Origin: Balneolales bacterium
GTDB taxonomy: Bacteria > Bacteroidota > Rhodothermia > Balneolales > Natronogracilivirgulaceae
Length of the DNA stretch: 17,949 bases
Direction: 5' to 3'
NCBI GenBank assembly: GCA_007135895.1
Contig: SLHZ01000200.1
Coordinates: forward strand, 1 to 17,949
This document shows, piece by piece, positions 16,389-17,949 of the stretch. The notes under the pieces were generated by a model that had not been told where the DNA came from, made no database searches, and worked only from the letters and a program-made list of their open reading frames with translations. The position numbers and the translations under genes were made by a program. How positions within the stretch are numbered: position 1 is the stretch's first letter; every line of letters begins with the position of its first letter.

Positions 16389-16512
16389 CCAATTATTCAA
16401 AACAGGATCTCCAATTATTCAAAACAGGATCTCCGGTTATTCAAAACAGGATCTCCGGTTATTCAAAACAGGATCTCCGATTATTCAAAACAGAGTTTCC
16501 GGTTATTCAAAA
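16389..16512. repeat. 22-bp tandem repeat, about 5.6 copies, in a divergent intergenic region
   Basis: Units begin at 16389, 16411, 16433, 16455, 16477 and 16499, with an exact 22-bp period. Each contains TTATTCAAAA, and four also contain ACAGGATCT. The first four copies differ only at two positions in the leading CCAATT/CCGGTT part; the fifth (CCGATT, ending CAGAGTTT) and the truncated sixth are more degenerate. The array starts 26 bp upstream of the GGT start codon and ends 110 bp before the serine hydrolase start. The period is close to two helical turns, so every unit would face the same side of the DNA, as expected for an operator array. It could also simply be a slippage-prone repeat. 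Confidence 0.85.
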
Positions 16513-16541
16513 AACGTAAAAAAAGCGTAAAACGAAAATAG

Positions 16542-16556
16542 CGGGCTGTTTGCCCG
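16542..16556. other. Hairpin between the 22-bp array and the right-edge gene
   Basis: CGGGC (16542-16546) and GCCCG (16552-16556) form a perfect 5-bp GC stem around a TGTTT loop. The plus strand continues GTATTTTTC and the minus strand continues CTATTTTCGTTTT, so it is weakly terminator-like in both directions. No gene ends here; it lies between two divergent starts, so a leader hairpin or attenuator is as likely as a terminator. Confidence 0.3.
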
Positions 16557-16621
16557 GTATTTTTCGGCTTTGGCAATTGAAGGACACTGATTACCTTGCA
16601 ACTGACCTGAAATAATTTTCC

Positions 16622-17949
16622 ATGACCCCATCGGATACCATCATGACCAAGCGAATGACAACCCTGACCCTTCTTTCCCTGCTCCTTCTTCTCCCGCTCA
16701 CTGGCCGGACCGAAAGTCCCGCCAAAGATTACACCGAAGCCTTTGAACTGATACGGGTTTGGCTGGACGCCCAGCGTGATTACGACCGCCTTCCGGGCAT
16801 TTCCGTGGCCGTTCTGGAAAATCAGGAAGTCCTCTGGGCCGATGGATTTGGCTGTGCGAATGTCGATGAACAGTTGCCTTTCACCCCGGAGACCATCGGA
16901 AGCATTTGTTCCATCTCCAAACTTTTCACCTCCGTGGCCATCATGAAGCTCTATGACGACGGAAAGCTCCGGCTTGATGACCGGATCGAAGATCTGCTCC
17001 CATGGTACAACCTCGAACAAGCCTATCCTGAAAGCGGTCCGGTGACCGTTCGTACGCTCCTCACACACTCCTCCGGATTGCCCCGCGAATCCGATTTCCC
17101 CTACTGGATCGGTCCCGACTACCCCTTCCCAAGCCGGGTGGAAATCATGCAGATGCTCCCGAATCAATCCACGCTCTATCCGTCATCCACCTACTTTCAA
17201 TACAGCAATCTGGCCATGACACTGCTCGGAGAAATCGTCCGGGAAGTTTCCGGAATGCCTTACGATGAGTATGTCCAAACCCATATCCTCGACCCGCTGG
17301 AGCTCTCCGATACCCGCACCTTCATGCCCGAAGAGCTCTGGGGCGCGCAGCTCGCCCATGGCTGGAGTGTCCTGCAGCGTGACGGTACCCGTAATCGCGA
17401 AAATTTCTTTGAGGCCGATGGCATCATGGCGGCGGCCGGTTTCTCTTCGACCGTAATGGACCTGGCGCGGTTTGCCACATGGCAGCTTCGCTTGCTGGAA
17501 ACGAATACACCCGAAATTCTCAAGCCATCGACCCTTCGCTACATGCAGAACGTCCATTATACCGATCCTTCGTGGGAAACCACCTGGGGTCTGGGTTTCT
17601 CCGTCCGAAAAGCCGATGACGGCACCCGCTGGGTCGGTCACGGCGGCTACTGTCCCGGTTACCAATCCGCTCTTCAAATTCATCCCGCCAGCAACCGGGC
17701 CTATTCCGTCATCATCAATGCCAACGGCGTTTCCCCTCTCAAATACGTACGGGGAGTGCACGGGATTCTTTCTAAAGTCACCCCGAAATCTGCAGAGATC
17801 CTGCCGGAAGATCTGCCCGATCTCGGCGCGTTCACCGGCTATTACCGTTATAACCAGGGCGAACGCTATCTGGGCAGCTGGGAAGGCCGTCTCTTCCTGA
17901 TTACCCTGCCCAACGACTCGCCGGCTGCCAGCATGACCTTCTACCGACA
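16622..17949 (+). CDS. Secreted beta-lactamase-family serine hydrolase (partial, runs off right edge)
   Basis: The frame is open from ATG 16622 to the window edge (442 codons and 2 bases). In-frame ATGs at 16643 and 16655 are alternative starts; from 16643 the sequence MTKRMTTLTLLSLLLLLPLTG makes a good signal peptide. Class C/S12 motifs are all present: S97-I-S-K100 in SICSISKLFTS, Y194-S-N196 in FQYSNLAMTLLGEIV, and H340-G-G in WVGHGGYCPGY in place of KTG. THSSGLPRE is also typical. The family comprises periplasmic D-Ala peptidases, esterases and amidases; the substrate cannot be told from sequence. It differs from the left-hand serine hydrolase, which has YGY and WGG rather than YSN and HGG, so the two are not recent duplicates. 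After the catalytic domain (about residue 390) the start of a C-terminal extension is visible (LGAFTGYYRYNQGERYLG), resembling the accessory beta-domain that often follows this fold. Confidence 0.88.
   Translation, partial: MTPSDTIMTKRMTTLTLLSLLLLLPLTGRTESPAKDYTEAFELIRVWLDAQRDYDRLPGISVAVLENQEVLWADGFGCANVDEQLPFTPETIGSICSISKLFTSVAIMKLYDDGKLRLDDRIEDLLPWYNLEQAYPESGPVTVRTLLTHSSGLPRESDFPYWIGPDYPFPSRVEIMQMLPNQSTLYPSSTYFQYSNLAMTLLGEIVREVSGMPYDEYVQTHILDPLELSDTRTFMPEELWGAQLAHGWSVLQRDGTRNRENFFEADGIMAAAGFSSTVMDLARFATWQLRLLETNTPEILKPSTLRYMQNVHYTDPSWETTWGLGFSVRKADDGTRWVGHGGYCPGYQSALQIHPASNRAYSVIINANGVSPLKYVRGVHGILSKVTPKSAEILPEDLPDLGAFTGYYRYNQGERYLGSWEGRLFLITLPNDSPAASMTFYR

Noticed and set aside
16389..16512. 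Possible CRISPR array
   Set aside because: Units are directly adjacent with no unique spacers, and no cas gene is nearby.
16323..16541. 72-codon plus-strand open frame with a repetitive Gln/Asn/Lys-rich product
   Set aside because: It is simply the 22-bp repeat read through; because 22 is not a multiple of three, the frame cycles and gives no true protein repeat.
16481..17167. 228-codon minus-strand open frame
   Set aside because: It is antisense to the right-edge serine hydrolase, which has all catalytic motifs in the opposite frame.

Overview
The window looks like a chromosomal segment from a bacterium of the Bacteroidota/Balneolota/Rhodothermota group. This is inferred from three things: two very large periplasmic-propeller sensor kinases of the Bacteroidota style, mostly weak or absent Shine-Dalgarno sequences, and moderate GC. 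No rRNA or tRNA gene, integrase, transposase or CRISPR array was recognised. The contents read as ordinary accessory metabolism and signalling, with some unusual repeat architecture between genes.

Layout from left to right. (1) Positions 1-2467, minus strand: the N-terminal 822 residues of a large, mostly helical protein that ends in a P-loop ATPase domain cut by the window edge. I do not recognise the family. (2) 2571-3998, plus: a secreted serine hydrolase of the beta-lactamase/family VIII esterase type. (3) 4113-6214, plus: a two-gene unit of a Cys/Met-metabolism PLP enzyme followed 26 bp later by ThrH (phosphoserine phosphatase / homoserine phosphotransferase), preceded by a leader with two adjacent hairpins. 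(4) 6238-6957, minus: a small soluble protein with a PAS domain and a miniature methyl-accepting-chemotaxis tip. (5) 7087-13781, plus: two tandem paralogous sensor histidine kinases of about 1,100 residues. Each has a signal peptide, about 14 Reg_prop propeller repeats, Y_Y_Y, one membrane segment and HisKA-HATPase. Both lack the receiver and AraC domains of typical Bacteroides hybrid systems. (6) 13835-14515, plus: a SagB/ThcOx-type nitroreductase with a possible export signal. (7) 14645-16363, minus: a secreted gamma-glutamyltransferase-family protein bracketed by two unrelated tandem repeat arrays (32-bp units at its 3' end, 22-bp units at its 5' end). (8) 16622 to the right edge, plus: a second secreted beta-lactamase-family serine hydrolase, cut by the window edge.

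How the genes may work together. The PLP enzyme and ThrH plausibly share homoserine or phosphohomoserine in methionine/threonine synthesis. The two kinases probably sense an extracytoplasmic ligand and signal to an unlinked response regulator. The two serine hydrolases, the GGT-like protein and the possibly exported nitroreductase form a loose set of envelope enzymes with no demonstrated common pathway. No clearly new multi-gene system is evident. The observations most worth checking are the unassigned ATPase, the ThrH/PLP-enzyme pairing with its structured leader, the paired receiver-less kinases with locally near-identical catalytic DNA, and the repeat arrays around the GGT gene.
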